Positions 8,065 to 16,968 of a stretch of DNA of 64,000 nt are shown here, in pieces (position 1 is the first letter of the stretch; each line of letters begins with the position of its first letter). A program made the translations under genes and the position numbers. The stretch is from contig NZ_JACJVQ010000003.1 in the NCBI RefSeq assembly GCF_014212135.1, forward strand, positions 310,001 through 374,000, written 5' to 3'. The notes beneath the pieces are model-generated. The model was not told where the DNA came from and did not search any database. It saw only the letters and a program-made list of their open reading frames with translations. Source of the DNA: Cohnella thailandensis (GTDB lineage: Bacteria; Bacillota; Bacilli; Paenibacillales; Paenibacillaceae).

Positions 8065-10610
8065 AGGGATACGGCGCGCTCGCCGGGCGCTATCTGAAGC
8101 AGCAGCGCAAGCGCTCGATTCTGACGGTAATCGGCATCATCCTCTCGGTAGCGCTTATCAGCGCAATCGGGACCATGGGCATGAGCATCAAGGATAACTT
8201 GTTGAAGGAAGCGGTCTATAACAGCGGGTCCTATCACTTCGCTTACAGCAAGGCAGACAGCGGATTGTATAACGAAATAACGAAGAATGTCCTCGTCGAC
8301 CGAACGGGCGTTATGAAGGAGAGCACGGAGACGGAGCTCCGGGACTCCATCAAGCTGACCCTGAACGAAGTCAACGCGGATTTGTTCCAGTTGGCGCCTC
8401 TGCATCTGGCTTCCGGACAGTGGCCGAAGTCGTCCGGCGAGATTATCGTGGAGGAATGGATTCTTCCTTACTTGCCGGGGGAACCGAAGCTTGGAGGGAC
8501 GACGACGCTGAGCGGGCCGGACGGCCAGCCTCATGAGTACATCGTGTCCGGGCTCTTGATCAACACGAGGATCAACCAGCTGAATCTCGAGTCCTCCGCC
8601 TTTTCTTTGAATGGCGAGGTGGGTTCGTCATCCGGGGAACTGGATTTATTCGCCACCTTGAAGCCGGGAGTCGATATCAGCGACAACCTGGACTCGTTCC
8701 GGGAGCTGGCGCGGGAACAATTCAGCCCGAACAATCTGGTGCTCGCCTATATGGGAGAATCGCCGGACGACAACTTCAACCAGGTCCTGCTCGTTATCTT
8801 CGGAACGCTGATCGGCCTTGTCGTTCTGTCGACGGCCGCCGTTATTTATAATATTTTCCACATCTCCGTTCTGGAAAGAATCCGTCAATTCGGGCTGCTC
8901 CGTACGCTCGGTGCTACTCCGTCGCAGATTCGCGGGCTCGTGTTCCGCGAGGCGACGACCCTTGCGGCGATCGGCATTCCGCTCGGCTTGTTATGCGGAT
9001 GGGGCGTGCTATGGCTGATCATCACGCTGATGGTCGAGGCCGGATTCCGCATCCTGTCGCTGGAGCAATTCGAATTGAATTGGCATACGTGGATCATGGC
9101 CGGCAGCGTGGTCATCGGGCTTCTCTCGGTCTATCTGGCCGCTTGGCTCCCCGCGCGCAAAGCCGCCTCCGTCTCGCCGGTCGAAGCGGTGCGAGGCGCG
9201 GGAAGCATCGTGCGGGAATCGTACCGCCGCTTCCGAATCCCGTCCCCGCTTCAAGCGATCGGCGTCGGGGGCAACATGGCCGCCAAGAACATTCGCCGCA
9301 ATCGCAGCAAGTTCCGCATTACGAGCTTCTCGGTCATTATCAGCGTGACGTTGTTTATCGTGTTCCACTACTTTACCCAAGAGATGTTCTCGCTTACCTC
9401 GGGCTCTAACGACGAAGAACGGATCGCGTTCTCGGTGACGATATCGTCCCAAGGGAATACGGAAGGCGAGAAAGCCGATTTCCTCTCCGAAGAGCAGATC
9501 GGCAAGCTCGAGAACCTGCCGGGCGTGCGCGGCGTCTATGGAAGGTACAACACCTTCGGGACCACCGCCTGGGTTCCCCGGAAGCTGGTCAACGAGCAAT
9601 TCTTGAACATATCGCGGATCCAATATACGGAGTCGACTAAGGACGAGACCGATTACAGCCTGGTGAATATGGAGATGGCGAAGTATGACGATTCCCGCCT
9701 GAGAGAGGCGGCGGCTTATCTGACGGACGGAACGGCCGATCCGGAGAAGCTGAAGGCGATGAACGGGGTTCTGCTCGTGCAGACGGTCAAGCCTATGGAT
9801 CCGGACACGGGGAAAAAGACGATTCTGGACATGACGAGGTACAAAGTCGGGGATAAGCTGCTTCTGGATATGTCGTCCGGCATAAGCGGTTCGGAAGGAG
9901 ACGCCGATAAGGCGCTGTTCCGCGAAGTGACGATCGGGGGCATCCTCTCGCAGTCGCCGTTCGGAATGATCTATACGGATAACTATGCTCGAGTGATGGC
10001 CCCGGCCGATCTGTACGACGATCTGGTTCTTAGCGACAAGGCGGCTTCTCCCGCCGACTTGGCCCGATACGGCATCGACGTCGCCATGGAAGACGGGGCG
10101 GACGACGGCCCCGTTCGCGAAGCGCTGCAGCAGCTGGTCGATTCGACGCCGGGCGCCTACCTGGTCGATACGGCCGCCGATCAGAAAGAGCAGCGGCAGT
10201 TCACCCTGCAGATGCAAATCTTCATTTACGGCTTCCTTACCGTCATCGGGCTTATCGGAAGCTTGAATATCATCAACACGGTTCAGACGAACCTGCTGCT
10301 TCGCCGCCGCGAATTCGGGCTGCTGCAAGCGGTCGGAATGACGATGGGGCAGCTGAAGAGAATGGCGACGCTAGAGGGAGTCTGGTTCGGACTTCTTGGC
10401 GCCTTCTGGGGACTCGTTCTAGGAATCGGCTTCTGCTACTTCCTGTACTTGCAGCTCACGGAACTGCAAGGGATGCCCTTCCAGTTCCCGTGGGACGGTT
10501 CGCTTATCGCTTGCGCTGCCGCTTTCGTCGTCGGTTTGTTCTCCGTGCAAGGGCCGCTGCGCCGCCTTGCCAAGACGAACCTGATCGATTCGCTTCGCGA
10601 GGAGAATTAA
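8061..10610 (+). CDS. ABC transporter permease with two FtsX domains
   Basis: 849 residues. TM1 about 20-42 (SILTVIGIILSVALISAIGT), an extracytoplasmic domain, a first FtsX module with three helices (about 245-375), then a second copy of the same layout: MAAKNIRRNRSKFRITSFSV with a TM, a large extracytoplasmic domain (about 445-710) and a final FtsX module (about 715-840). About eight membrane helices in all. Together with the preceding ATPase it makes a complete MacB-like transporter, probably for peptide/antibiotic efflux or lipoprotein-type work. The substrate is unknown. A strong terminator closes the operon. Confidence 0.9.
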   Translation: MKGYGALAGRYLKQQRKRSILTVIGIILSVALISAIGTMGMSIKDNLLKEAVYNSGSYHFAYSKADSGLYNEITKNVLVDRTGVMKESTETELRDSIKLTLNEVNADLFQLAPLHLASGQWPKSSGEIIVEEWILPYLPGEPKLGGTTTLSGPDGQPHEYIVSGLLINTRINQLNLESSAFSLNGEVGSSSGELDLFATLKPGVDISDNLDSFRELAREQFSPNNLVLAYMGESPDDNFNQVLLVIFGTLIGLVVLSTAAVIYNIFHISVLERIRQFGLLRTLGATPSQIRGLVFREATTLAAIGIPLGLLCGWGVLWLIITLMVEAGFRILSLEQFELNWHTWIMAGSVVIGLLSVYLAAWLPARKAASVSPVEAVRGAGSIVRESYRRFRIPSPLQAIGVGGNMAAKNIRRNRSKFRITSFSVIISVTLFIVFHYFTQEMFSLTSGSNDEERIAFSVTISSQGNTEGEKADFLSEEQIGKLENLPGVRGVYGRYNTFGTTAWVPRKLVNEQFLNISRIQYTESTKDETDYSLVNMEMAKYDDSRLREAAAYLTDGTADPEKLKAMNGVLLVQTVKPMDPDTGKKTILDMTRYKVGDKLLLDMSSGISGSEGDADKALFREVTIGGILSQSPFGMIYTDNYARVMAPADLYDDLVLSDKAASPADLARYGIDVAMEDGADDGPVREALQQLVDSTPGAYLVDTAADQKEQRQFTLQMQIFIYGFLTVIGLIGSLNIINTVQTNLLLRRREFGLLQAVGMTMGQLKRMATLEGVWFGLLGAFWGLVLGIGFCYFLYLQLTELQGMPFQFPWDGSLIACAAAFVVGLFSVQGPLRRLAKTNLIDSLREEN

Positions 10611-10619
10611 GCATGAATA

Positions 10620-10655
10620 CCCCAGCCTGGGAAACTAGGCTGGGGTTACCCTTTT
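10620..10655 (+). terminator. Rho-independent terminator of the two-component/ABC operon
   Basis: Stem CCCCAGCCT / AGGCTGGGG (10620-10628, 10637-10645), then TTACCCTTTT. Confidence 0.85.
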
Positions 10656-10696
10656 GTCGGGCATCTCGGTTACTGAAGACAATAAGTTATCTATAC

Positions 10697-10716
10697 AGCC
10701 CGGTTTCGGCCGGGCT
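10697..10716 (-). terminator. hairpin over the stop codon of the LacI-type gene
   Basis: AGCCCGG-TTTCGG-CCGGGCT, a perfect 7-bp stem that includes the TAG stop (10715-10717). No clear U-tract follows on the minus strand, so termination efficiency is doubtful. Confidence 0.4.
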
Positions 10717-11746
10717 ATTCCGCGCCCGGAGCCGGCCCGCAGGAATCGCGGGACACCCATTCCGTCGGAAGGACGACTCGCTTCTCCGCCTCGGACGCGG
10801 GCTCCGGCTCTTCGGTGATGAGGCGGTCGAGCAGCGTCACCGCCTCGTAGCCCATCCTCGGCATATCCTGCCGGATGGTGGTGAGCGCCGGACGCATTCC
10901 CCGGGCGGCTTCGATATCGTCGAAGCCGACGATGGAGATATCGTCCGGGACCGCAAGCCCCCGCTCCGCGGCCGCATCCATCGCCCCGAGAGCGCTGAGG
11001 TCGGAGCAGCAGACGACCGCGGTGGGCCGTTCCCGTTCCTCTAGGGCGAGGAGCCGGTTCATCGCTTCGTACCCGCTCGCCTGCGTAAAGTCGTCCCCGA
11101 CATCATAGTCAGGATGATCGGCCAAACTATGGTCCGCGAGCCCTTGCCGGAAGCCCCGCTTCCGAAGCTTTTCGACATAGGAGCCTTTAAGGCCCGCAAG
11201 GTAAGCGATCCGCCGATGGCCCAAGGCATGCAGATGCCCGACGGCCTCGCGGGTCGCTTCCGCGTTGTCGGAGGTAACCATCCCGATGCGGCTGCCCTTG
11301 ATGTCCAGATCGATGAACACCGCGGGAAGATCCGCCTCCACCAGCTCCGAGAAGTTCCGGTCCGTCTCCTGGAAGCCGAACACGAGAACGCCCTCCACGT
11401 TGCGAGTCCGGCAGTGGCGCACCAAGCTGTATTCAGGGCCGATCTGGGCTTGCGCCAGATAGATCAGATCGTAGCCCTTCTCCTGCAACGCCCGGTCGAC
11501 CCCGCCGAGCAGGCTCCCGAAGAACGGATGCGCGAGCCCGGTCGTCAAGAAGACGCCCAGCGTCATCGAGCGCTGTCCGACAAGAGCCCGCGCCGCCGCG
11601 TTGGGTTCGTACCGCAGCTCCTCGACGATCCTAAGCACCTTCGCCCGCGTCGCCTCGTTGACCGAAGAATATCCGTTAAGCGCCTTGGATACGGTGGACA
11701 CCGATACCCCGGCGGCTTTGGCTATATCTCGTATGTTCACCGACAT
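10715..11746 (-). CDS. LacI-family transcriptional regulator
   Basis: 343 residues from ATG 11746: helix-turn-helix and hinge NIRDIAKAAGVSVSTVSKAL at the N-terminus, then a periplasmic-binding-protein-like effector domain (LGVFLTTGLAHPFFGSLLGG ... RIAYLAGL ... CCSDLSALGAMDAAAERG ... SIVGFDDIEAARGMRPALTT). The start is chosen because it gives the standard LacI-family N-terminus; a longer frame extends to 11935 but that part is not coding-like. GGAGGCG lies 12 bp upstream. It is transcribed away from the sugar ABC/GH2 genes at 13.3-23.2 kb and is the likely local regulator of that cluster, though an AT-rich islet now separates them. Confidence 0.9.
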   Translation of the reverse strand: MSVNIRDIAKAAGVSVSTVSKALNGYSSVNEATRAKVLRIVEELRYEPNAAARALVGQRSMTLGVFLTTGLAHPFFGSLLGGVDRALQEKGYDLIYLAQAQIGPEYSLVRHCRTRNVEGVLVFGFQETDRNFSELVEADLPAVFIDLDIKGSRIGMVTSDNAEATREAVGHLHALGHRRIAYLAGLKGSYVEKLRKRGFRQGLADHSLADHPDYDVGDDFTQASGYEAMNRLLALEERERPTAVVCCSDLSALGAMDAAAERGLAVPDDISIVGFDDIEAARGMRPALTTIRQDMPRMGYEAVTLLDRLITEEPEPASEAEKRVVLPTEWVSRDSCGPAPGAE

Positions 11747-11797
11747 GATAAAACTTCGCCTCCACCGGTTCGTTCCCATTCGTCCCTCTAACGATAA

Positions 11798-11810
11798 CCC
11801 GAATTTCGGG
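11798..11810. promoter_or_regulatory. possible operator upstream of the LacI-type gene
   Basis: Perfect inverted repeat CCCGAA-T-TTCGGG, 52 bp before the lacI-type start codon. Autoregulation is plausible for this family but not demonstrated by sequence alone. Confidence 0.3.
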
Positions 11811-11863
11811 GCGTGGCAATCGCATGATATCGCCTGATCGCTGGTGCGAAGGCTATTAAATTC

Positions 11864-11897
11864 AAAACGGGTGGAACACCATTCTCCACCCGTTTTT
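11864..11897 (-). terminator. bidirectional-looking terminator
   Basis: Stem AAAACGGGTGGA / TCCACCCGTTTT with TTTT-type runs on both sides; placed between the LacI-type gene and the AT-rich two-gene unit, most likely terminating the latter on the minus strand. Confidence 0.65.
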
Positions 11898-12038
11898 GCT
11901 CTTACTCGTGTCAGCCGAAGTTCAATGGAATGCAAATATCATCACGCCTTCGGCGACATTGGACCCCAGCATGCCACGATCGGTATCGTTCAGGGACATT
12001 TAATTATGGAGAAAAGCGCATACTGGATTTTGACCAAG

Positions 12039-12629
12039 CTAATACACAAAGCTTTTCTCATTCCTTACTCTTTCAAGCTCACTTATCCAATGAGTGTCAT
12101 CACCGAAATATTGGTTTATTACCGTATTGAAATTTTTAAAGGCTGTTGGTTCTGGCTTAGGGATCGGGGGTAAACTTAGCATTTTGGCTTTTTCATTTAA
12201 TGTTCCAAAGAACATTACTTGACGCATGGCATCTTTTTTTAGGGAGGGTAGAACTTCGTTATTAATATATTCTTCACTTTCAATTGTTTTATCAACTAGT
12301 CTATTACAAAAGGCTTCTATTTCGTTATAAAACAATGAATACTTAATCTTGCTTTTTAAAAGCAAGCCAGTATATTGGGATTGATCCGTATCTTCAACTT
12401 CACCATTATTCTCTTGAATTTTCTTATCCAAAAGAGTAAATTCCGTTAGAACTTCTTCAAACTCGACTCGTTTGTTCCTAACTTTTTCGTACATTGCATC
12501 CGCTTCTAATCTATTAGCTTTTCTCCTTAGAATATCTTGCTCCTTTTTACTGCGACCATTCAAAACAGTTGTGTACACGAAACTTCCAATGGCTAGCAGA
12601 AATGAAAGCAACGAAATTATGGATTCCAT
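12039..12629 (-). CDS. membrane-anchored coiled-coil protein, unknown, in an AT-rich islet
   Basis: 196 residues. One N-terminal membrane helix (MESIISLLSFLLAIGSFVYT) is followed by a basic, charged helix with coiled-coil heptads (residues about 25-75) and a mostly alpha-helical cytoplasmic remainder containing a cluster of aromatic residues near the C-terminus (NQYFGDDTHWISELERV). I do not recognise the family. Codon usage is strongly AT-biased against GC-rich neighbours, a sign of recent acquisition. It is the second gene of a pair (14 bp after the stop of the 81-residue gene), with AGGA 9 bp before the ATG. Confidence 0.7.
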   Translation of the reverse strand: MESIISLLSFLLAIGSFVYTTVLNGRSKKEQDILRRKANRLEADAMYEKVRNKRVEFEEVLTEFTLLDKKIQENNGEVEDTDQSQYTGLLLKSKIKYSLFYNEIEAFCNRLVDKTIESEEYINNEVLPSLKKDAMRQVMFFGTLNEKAKMLSLPPIPKPEPTAFKNFNTVINQYFGDDTHWISELERVRNEKSFVY

Positions 12630-12643
12630 ATTATCTTGTCCTA

Positions 12644-12889
12644 TTATTTTTTCTTTCCTTGATCAAGTATTAGAAGCAAGTAATCTAAATTGCTTGTATC
12701 CTCTTCAAAGAACATTAACTTCTTGCCTTTATTTTTTGAATATACAAATTGACCTAACTCTGCGCGTAGCTTATTTGCATTTGTAAGCCTTGATTTATTT
12801 TCTTGATACCAATTGTAAACATCATCAATTTCATCAGAGTTTAAAGCAGCACCGAATATCTTTAGTATAATTAATCGAATCTCATCCAC
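12644..12889 (-). CDS. small AT-rich islet protein, unknown
   Basis: 81 residues from a GTG start at 12889 (GGAAAGAGAGG about 10 bp upstream). Soluble, helical: MDEIRLIILKIFGAALNSDE, then VYNWYQENKSRLTNANKLRAEL, ending LDYLLLILDQGKKK. I do not recognise the family. It is the first gene of a two-gene minus-strand unit with the membrane-anchored coiled-coil protein. The pairing of a small soluble helical protein with a single-span membrane protein, foreign base composition and location between a regulator and its probable target operon suggest an accessory module; its function is unknown. Confidence 0.6.
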   Translation of the reverse strand: MDEIRLIILKIFGAALNSDEIDDVYNWYQENKSRLTNANKLRAELGQFVYSKNKGKKLMFFEEDTSNLDYLLLILDQGKKK

Positions 12890-12995
12890 AATATTTGAGC
12901 CTCTCTTTCCTATGATTCAACTGTAATAATATGTAACACAGGCGTAGCCTTTATGCAAAGGTTCTTTTGCAGGACTGTTCTTTCTCTATCTTCCG

Positions 12996-13178
12996 TAACG
13001 GAACGTACGGACGTTATTCGGAGTCATTAAAGCATCTTTCGATTCTAACGGAATGAGGAGCCCTTATATTAGCCATGGTTCCTCTTATTAGGTCATTTCT
13101 TCAAAAATAAGAGCCCTCTGTTCCGTTAAATCGCAAAAACAGGTTTATGAGGCGAGGTAACGGCTCTCAGTTCCGTTA
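12996..13178. repeat. 183-bp palindromic repeat element, copy A
   Basis: The 417-bp gap before the first permease gene is mostly this element. It has four ~23-bp motifs of type TAACGGAA-x-TGAGAGCCCTTATT. Two are direct, starting at 12996 (diverged) and 13046, and two inverted, ending at 13128 and 13178. Same-orientation copies are exactly 50 bp apart, and the inner pair spans 83 bp. Copy B at 40220-40402 has the same 183-bp length and the same internal spacings although the sequence between motifs has drifted. The best reading is a dispersed structured element (MITE/REP-like or a structured RNA). Confidence 0.75.
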
Positions 13179-13316
13179 CGATTCAGTTACTTGGCAAGGA
13201 CGACCTTCTAGAAGAAAGTCCCCCCAACAACAAATCAAAACGAAAGAAATCCAATCATCGTCTCATGGATGCGCTTTCTTATCCCCGTTATCATGGGAAT
13301 ACGAGGAGGATGGCTC

Positions 13317-14210
13317 ATGTACGCAAAGCTCTATAAGCATCGTTGGCAGTATCTCATGATCCTGCCCGGCGTCGTTCTGTTGTTTCTGTTCAGCTACGTT
13401 CCGATGGCGGGAATCGTCGTCGCGTTCCGCGACTTCCGGATCGGCACGTCCATCTGGGACAGCCCGTGGGTCGGGTTCGACAATTTCTCGTTCCTTCGGG
13501 AACCCCAATTCTGGACGGTCGTGGAGAACACGCTGTACATTTCTGTGTTAAAATTTATTTTCGGTTTTCCGGCGCCTATCCTTCTGGCTCTATTGATTAA
13601 CGAAGTCGCCCACTCCAAGTTCAAGAGATTCGTGCAGTCGGTCAGCTATCTGCCCCACTTCTTCTCCTGGATCGTCGTGGCTTATATGCTTCAATCGTTC
13701 CTCACGCTGGACGGGGGGATGGTCAACCAATTGATCGCCAAGGCGGGCGGGGAACCGATCTTCTTCCTGGGATCGACCGAGTGGTTCCGTCCGATCGTCG
13801 TCGGCAGCGGGCTCTGGAAGGAGACCGGCTGGAACACGATTCTGTACCTGGCGGCCATCACGACGATCGATCCGCAGCTCTATGAAGCCGCGAAGGTCGA
13901 AGGAGCCGGGAAGCTCGCGCAGATCCGGCACATAACGCTTCCGGGCATCATGCCGACGATCTCGATCGTGCTGATCCTGAGCATTCCGAGCTTGATCACC
14001 GTAGGCATGGATCAGATTTACCCGCTCATGAACTCGGCCAACATGCAAGTATCGGACGTCCTGGATACGTACGTGCTCCGCAGCGGACTGCAGCAAGGCT
14101 ACTTCGGAATGTCGACCGCCGTCGGCCTGCTCTCTTCCGTGATCGGCCTGGTGCTTGTCCTTACGACGAACCAGCTGTCCCGCAAGCTGAACGGCGAAGG
14201 ACTATGGTGA
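13317..14210 (+). CDS. carbohydrate ABC transporter permease, LplB type
   Basis: 298 residues, about six membrane helices, with the binding-protein-dependent permease loop EAAKVEGAGKLAQIRHITLP that contacts the ATPase. The N-terminus HRWQYLMILPGVVLLFLFSY-VPMAGIVVAFRDF is typical of LplB/YteP permeases for oligosaccharides, which are energised by a shared MsmX-like ATPase encoded elsewhere (none is in this cluster). The ATG at 13317 is chosen because AGGAGG (13304-13309) stands 7 bp before it; an upstream in-frame ATG at 13269 has no such site. Four bases separate it from the next permease. Confidence 0.93.
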   Translation: MYAKLYKHRWQYLMILPGVVLLFLFSYVPMAGIVVAFRDFRIGTSIWDSPWVGFDNFSFLREPQFWTVVENTLYISVLKFIFGFPAPILLALLINEVAHSKFKRFVQSVSYLPHFFSWIVVAYMLQSFLTLDGGMVNQLIAKAGGEPIFFLGSTEWFRPIVVGSGLWKETGWNTILYLAAITTIDPQLYEAAKVEGAGKLAQIRHITLPGIMPTISIVLILSIPSLITVGMDQIYPLMNSANMQVSDVLDTYVLRSGLQQGYFGMSTAVGLLSSVIGLVLVLTTNQLSRKLNGEGLW

Positions 14211-14214
14211 TCGT

Positions 14215-15111
14215 ATGAAAAGAACCCGAATGGAGAAAATCGCCTACCCCGTCGTTATCGCCGTCCTGTCTCTGTTGTGTCTAAGCGTCATCTATCCGTT
14301 CCTCTACATGCTCGCCATCTCGCTTAACGAGGGCGCCGATGCGGCCAAGGGCGGAGTCTATATCTGGCCGCGTTCGTTCACGACGATCAATTACGAGATC
14401 GTGCTCGGCAACGAGGTCATTCGGCACTCTTATCTCATTACGATCGGAAGAACGGTTCTCGGAACGATCGGCGGCCTGTTCGTCACCCTGCTGGCGGCGT
14501 ACGGCCTGTCGTACAAGAAGCTTCCGCTGCGGGGAACGATTCTCGGCTACATCCTGATCACGATGCTGTTCAACGGGGGCCTTATCCCCTTCTACATTCA
14601 ACTCAACGATTTAGGCTTGCTCAATACGTTCTGGGTGTACATTTTCCCGGGATTGTTCTCGGCTTGGAACATGTTCGTCATGCTGAAGTTCATTCAAGGC
14701 ATCCCGGAGGCGCTGATCGAGGCCGCCGAGCTGGACGGAGCCGGCCCGGTCCGCGCCCTGCTGCAGATCGTCATCCCGCTCTCGAAGCCGATGCTCGCCG
14801 CTCTGGGCTTGTTCACGGCGGTCGGCCACTGGAACGACTGGTTCGCGGGCAGCTTCTTCGTCACCGATCAGTCCTTGATCCCGGTTCAGACGTTCCTTCA
14901 GCAGCTGCTGTCGGCTAGCGATCTATCGGCGGTACTCGGTTCGAACACGAACCAGGAAGCGCTGGCGAGAAGCTCCGAGATGGCCAATATCACGCTGATG
15001 TCCATCAAGATGGCCGTCGTCATGGTCAGCTCGATTCCGATCCTGTGCATCTATCCTTTCCTCCAGAAGTACTTCGTGAAGGGCGTGCTGATCGGCTCGG
15101 TGAAAGGCTGA
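14215..15111 (+). CDS. carbohydrate ABC transporter permease, LplC/YtcP type
   Basis: 298 residues, six membrane helices, starting IAYPVVIAVLSLLCLSVIYP and carrying the loop EAAELDGAGPVRALLQIVIP. It pairs with the preceding LplB-type subunit to form the translocation channel of a sugar importer. Its ribosome binding site (AAGGA) lies in the end of the upstream gene, so translation is probably coupled. It ends with the FVKGVLIGSVKG tail characteristic of the family. Confidence 0.93.
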   Translation: MKRTRMEKIAYPVVIAVLSLLCLSVIYPFLYMLAISLNEGADAAKGGVYIWPRSFTTINYEIVLGNEVIRHSYLITIGRTVLGTIGGLFVTLLAAYGLSYKKLPLRGTILGYILITMLFNGGLIPFYIQLNDLGLLNTFWVYIFPGLFSAWNMFVMLKFIQGIPEALIEAAELDGAGPVRALLQIVIPLSKPMLAALGLFTAVGHWNDWFAGSFFVTDQSLIPVQTFLQQLLSASDLSAVLGSNTNQEALARSSEMANITLMSIKMAVVMVSSIPILCIYPFLQKYFVKGVLIGSVKG

Positions 15112-15183
15112 CTTGCAAGTCTCCATATGGGGTATACGCAATTGTTCCTATACCAAAATCTCTAACAGACAGGGGAGTTATCG

Positions 15184-16890
15184 ATGAGCTCCATCAACAG
15201 AAGAAAAGGGTGGGCCGCCTTATCGCTGGCAGCCGTTCTGGCCGTAACGGCAGGCTGCTCCGGTTCGGGCAATTCCAACGAGGCAAGCAATTCCGGTTCC
15301 GAGGCTTCCGGCACTCAAGCCGCGCCGTCGGGCAATTCCTCCGGACCGCTGGCCTTCGATCTATGGCTGGGCTGGACGGCGACGATCAATAACGATAGCC
15401 TGGTTCAGAAGTACTGGAAGGAGACCGAGCCCGGCGTCGAGGTGAAGCTGGAAGCGACCCAAGGCGATGCCCTGACGGCCCTGAACCTGAAGATCAATAC
15501 GGGCGGCTTCAAGGACGCCGCGATTTTCGGCCGCAACGACACGGTCAAGAGCGCGATGAACCGCTCCAATCAAATCCTGTCTCTCGAGCAATACTTCGAC
15601 ATGCCGGATAAATATCCGGGACTCGCTGCGATTCCGAAGCAATACCTCGAGCGCATGAAGGATAAGGACGGCCATATCTGGTCCATTCCGACCTGGTTCG
15701 ACCAGAATCCGGACGATCCGTGGCCGGGTTGGTCCTCCCTCTCCTGGGTCGTTCGCACGGACGTGCTGGAGCAGGTCGGCATGACGAAGGACGACCTGAA
15801 GACGATCGAAGGCGTCGAGACCTACCTGAAGAAAGCCGCCGAGCAGAAGGACGCTTCCGGCAAGTCCCTTCTTCCGATGTCGTTCCTGATGGACACGAAC
15901 GATACGGCCGGCTGGAACGACGAGAACGCGATCCTGACCGCGTTCGGCGTCTCGACCTCCGGATCGGGCGTCGCGAAGAAGGGAGACGAGTTCGTCTTCG
16001 CCTTCGACGATCCGCAGTACAAGGCCGCCTACCAGTGGATGAACAAAATGTACCGCGAGCAGCTGATCGATCCGGAAGTCGTGACCGACAAGAAGGAGCG
16101 CTACAAGGAGAAGAACAAGTCCGGACGCGTGGCCCTTAACGTCGGCAGCTTCTTCAACATGGACGCCTCCCTCTGGGAGACGCTGGACGGCCCGACCGAG
16201 ACCGGTTGGTACTACGACGTCATTCCGTACCCGCAGGTTCCGGGCGTCGAGCAAGTCGGCACGAACCAAGTCGTCAACCCGTATCCGGGCTACGACGTCT
16301 ACATCAGCAAGAACACGAAGAATCTCGAAGCCATCCTGAAGTTCTTCGACTACACGCTCTCGCCGAAGCCGGAGATGCAGCAGGTCGTCAACGAAGGTCC
16401 TGCCGGCCTATATTGGGATTGGGTCGATCAGCCGCTTGGAAAGTGGAACTACATCGACGATAATTATAAGCAGCTGCGCAATTCGGGCGACCAAGCCTCG
16501 AAGGCCAAGGTAACGCCGGAGCTGTACATGACCTCTTCCTACAACAACGCCTGGTATCCTTGGTGGAACAACGAGGTCGAGCTGGCGGGCGCGGCCAAGT
16601 CGCAGCAGTTCACGGCGGCGGTCGGCCAGATGGGCGGCGTGCGAGCGGCCCACAACTACGACCTGCTCACTCCGAAGGAAGGCGGCGTATGGGAGAAATA
16701 CGCTCCGGAGCTCGAGAACATCCGCAAGGAATTCCGGGCGAAGTTCCTGATGGCCAAGGACGACGCGGCATTCGAGTCGACCTGGAAGGCGTTCCGGGAC
16801 GCCCTGGAGAAACGCGCTCACTGGAGTGAAATGAAGCAAGAATGGCTGGAGACGTACCAAGCGGACGTGGCGGCCAACGGGGAATTCTAA
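15184..16890 (+). CDS. extracellular solute-binding lipoprotein of the sugar ABC transporter
   Basis: 568 residues, the length of LplA/YtcQ-type binding proteins. The signal peptide is MSSINRRKGW-AALSLAAVLA-VTAGC with lipobox cysteine C25, followed by a Ser/Gly-rich linker and a family-1-like binding fold (FDLWLGWTATINNDSLVQKY ... WVVRTDVLEQVGMTK). A hydrophobic GMTK/aromatic-rich cleft suits an oligosaccharide. AGACAGGGGAG precedes the ATG. It follows the two permease genes by 72 bp; a GGAGCA-type hairpin after its stop (16899-16921) may set its expression apart from the downstream sensor genes. Confidence 0.93.
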   Translation: MSSINRRKGWAALSLAAVLAVTAGCSGSGNSNEASNSGSEASGTQAAPSGNSSGPLAFDLWLGWTATINNDSLVQKYWKETEPGVEVKLEATQGDALTALNLKINTGGFKDAAIFGRNDTVKSAMNRSNQILSLEQYFDMPDKYPGLAAIPKQYLERMKDKDGHIWSIPTWFDQNPDDPWPGWSSLSWVVRTDVLEQVGMTKDDLKTIEGVETYLKKAAEQKDASGKSLLPMSFLMDTNDTAGWNDENAILTAFGVSTSGSGVAKKGDEFVFAFDDPQYKAAYQWMNKMYREQLIDPEVVTDKKERYKEKNKSGRVALNVGSFFNMDASLWETLDGPTETGWYYDVIPYPQVPGVEQVGTNQVVNPYPGYDVYISKNTKNLEAILKFFDYTLSPKPEMQQVVNEGPAGLYWDWVDQPLGKWNYIDDNYKQLRNSGDQASKAKVTPELYMTSSYNNAWYPWWNNEVELAGAAKSQQFTAAVGQMGGVRAAHNYDLLTPKEGGVWEKYAPELENIRKEFRAKFLMAKDDAAFESTWKAFRDALEKRAHWSEMKQEWLETYQADVAANGEF

Positions 16891-16898
16891 GCGGAGCA

Positions 16899-16921
16899 GG
16901 AGCAGCCTTCGGGTTGCTCCC
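16899..16921 (+). terminator. intercistronic hairpin after the binding-protein gene
   Basis: GGAGCAGCC-TTCGG-GTTGCTCC with a UUCG-type loop and the weak tail CTTTGCC. Possibly a partial terminator or mRNA-stabilising structure between the abundant binding protein and the low-level sensor kinase. Confidence 0.45.
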
Positions 16922-16968
16922 TTTGCCGTTCTGCGGCGGCCGCGCGACATCGGGACGGGGGAGAAGCG

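Noticed and set aside
9009..10328. 439-codon minus-strand open frame opposite the ABC permease
   Set aside because: It lies entirely antisense to a clear membrane protein gene, has Arg/Gly/Asp-rich composition typical of a GC-rich shadow frame, and no start signal.
13269..13316. Longer N-terminus of the LplB-type permease from ATG 13269
   Set aside because: The AGGAGG at 13304-13309 points to ATG 13317, which also gives the usual family start.
15361..16269. 302-codon minus-strand frame, and similar long antisense frames at 17398-18771, 21100-22389, 42931-44211, 43937-45079, 48941-50383, 50817-52103
   Set aside because: All sit opposite genes with recognisable domains and show biased shadow-frame composition (Arg, Val, Leu, Asp, Gly).
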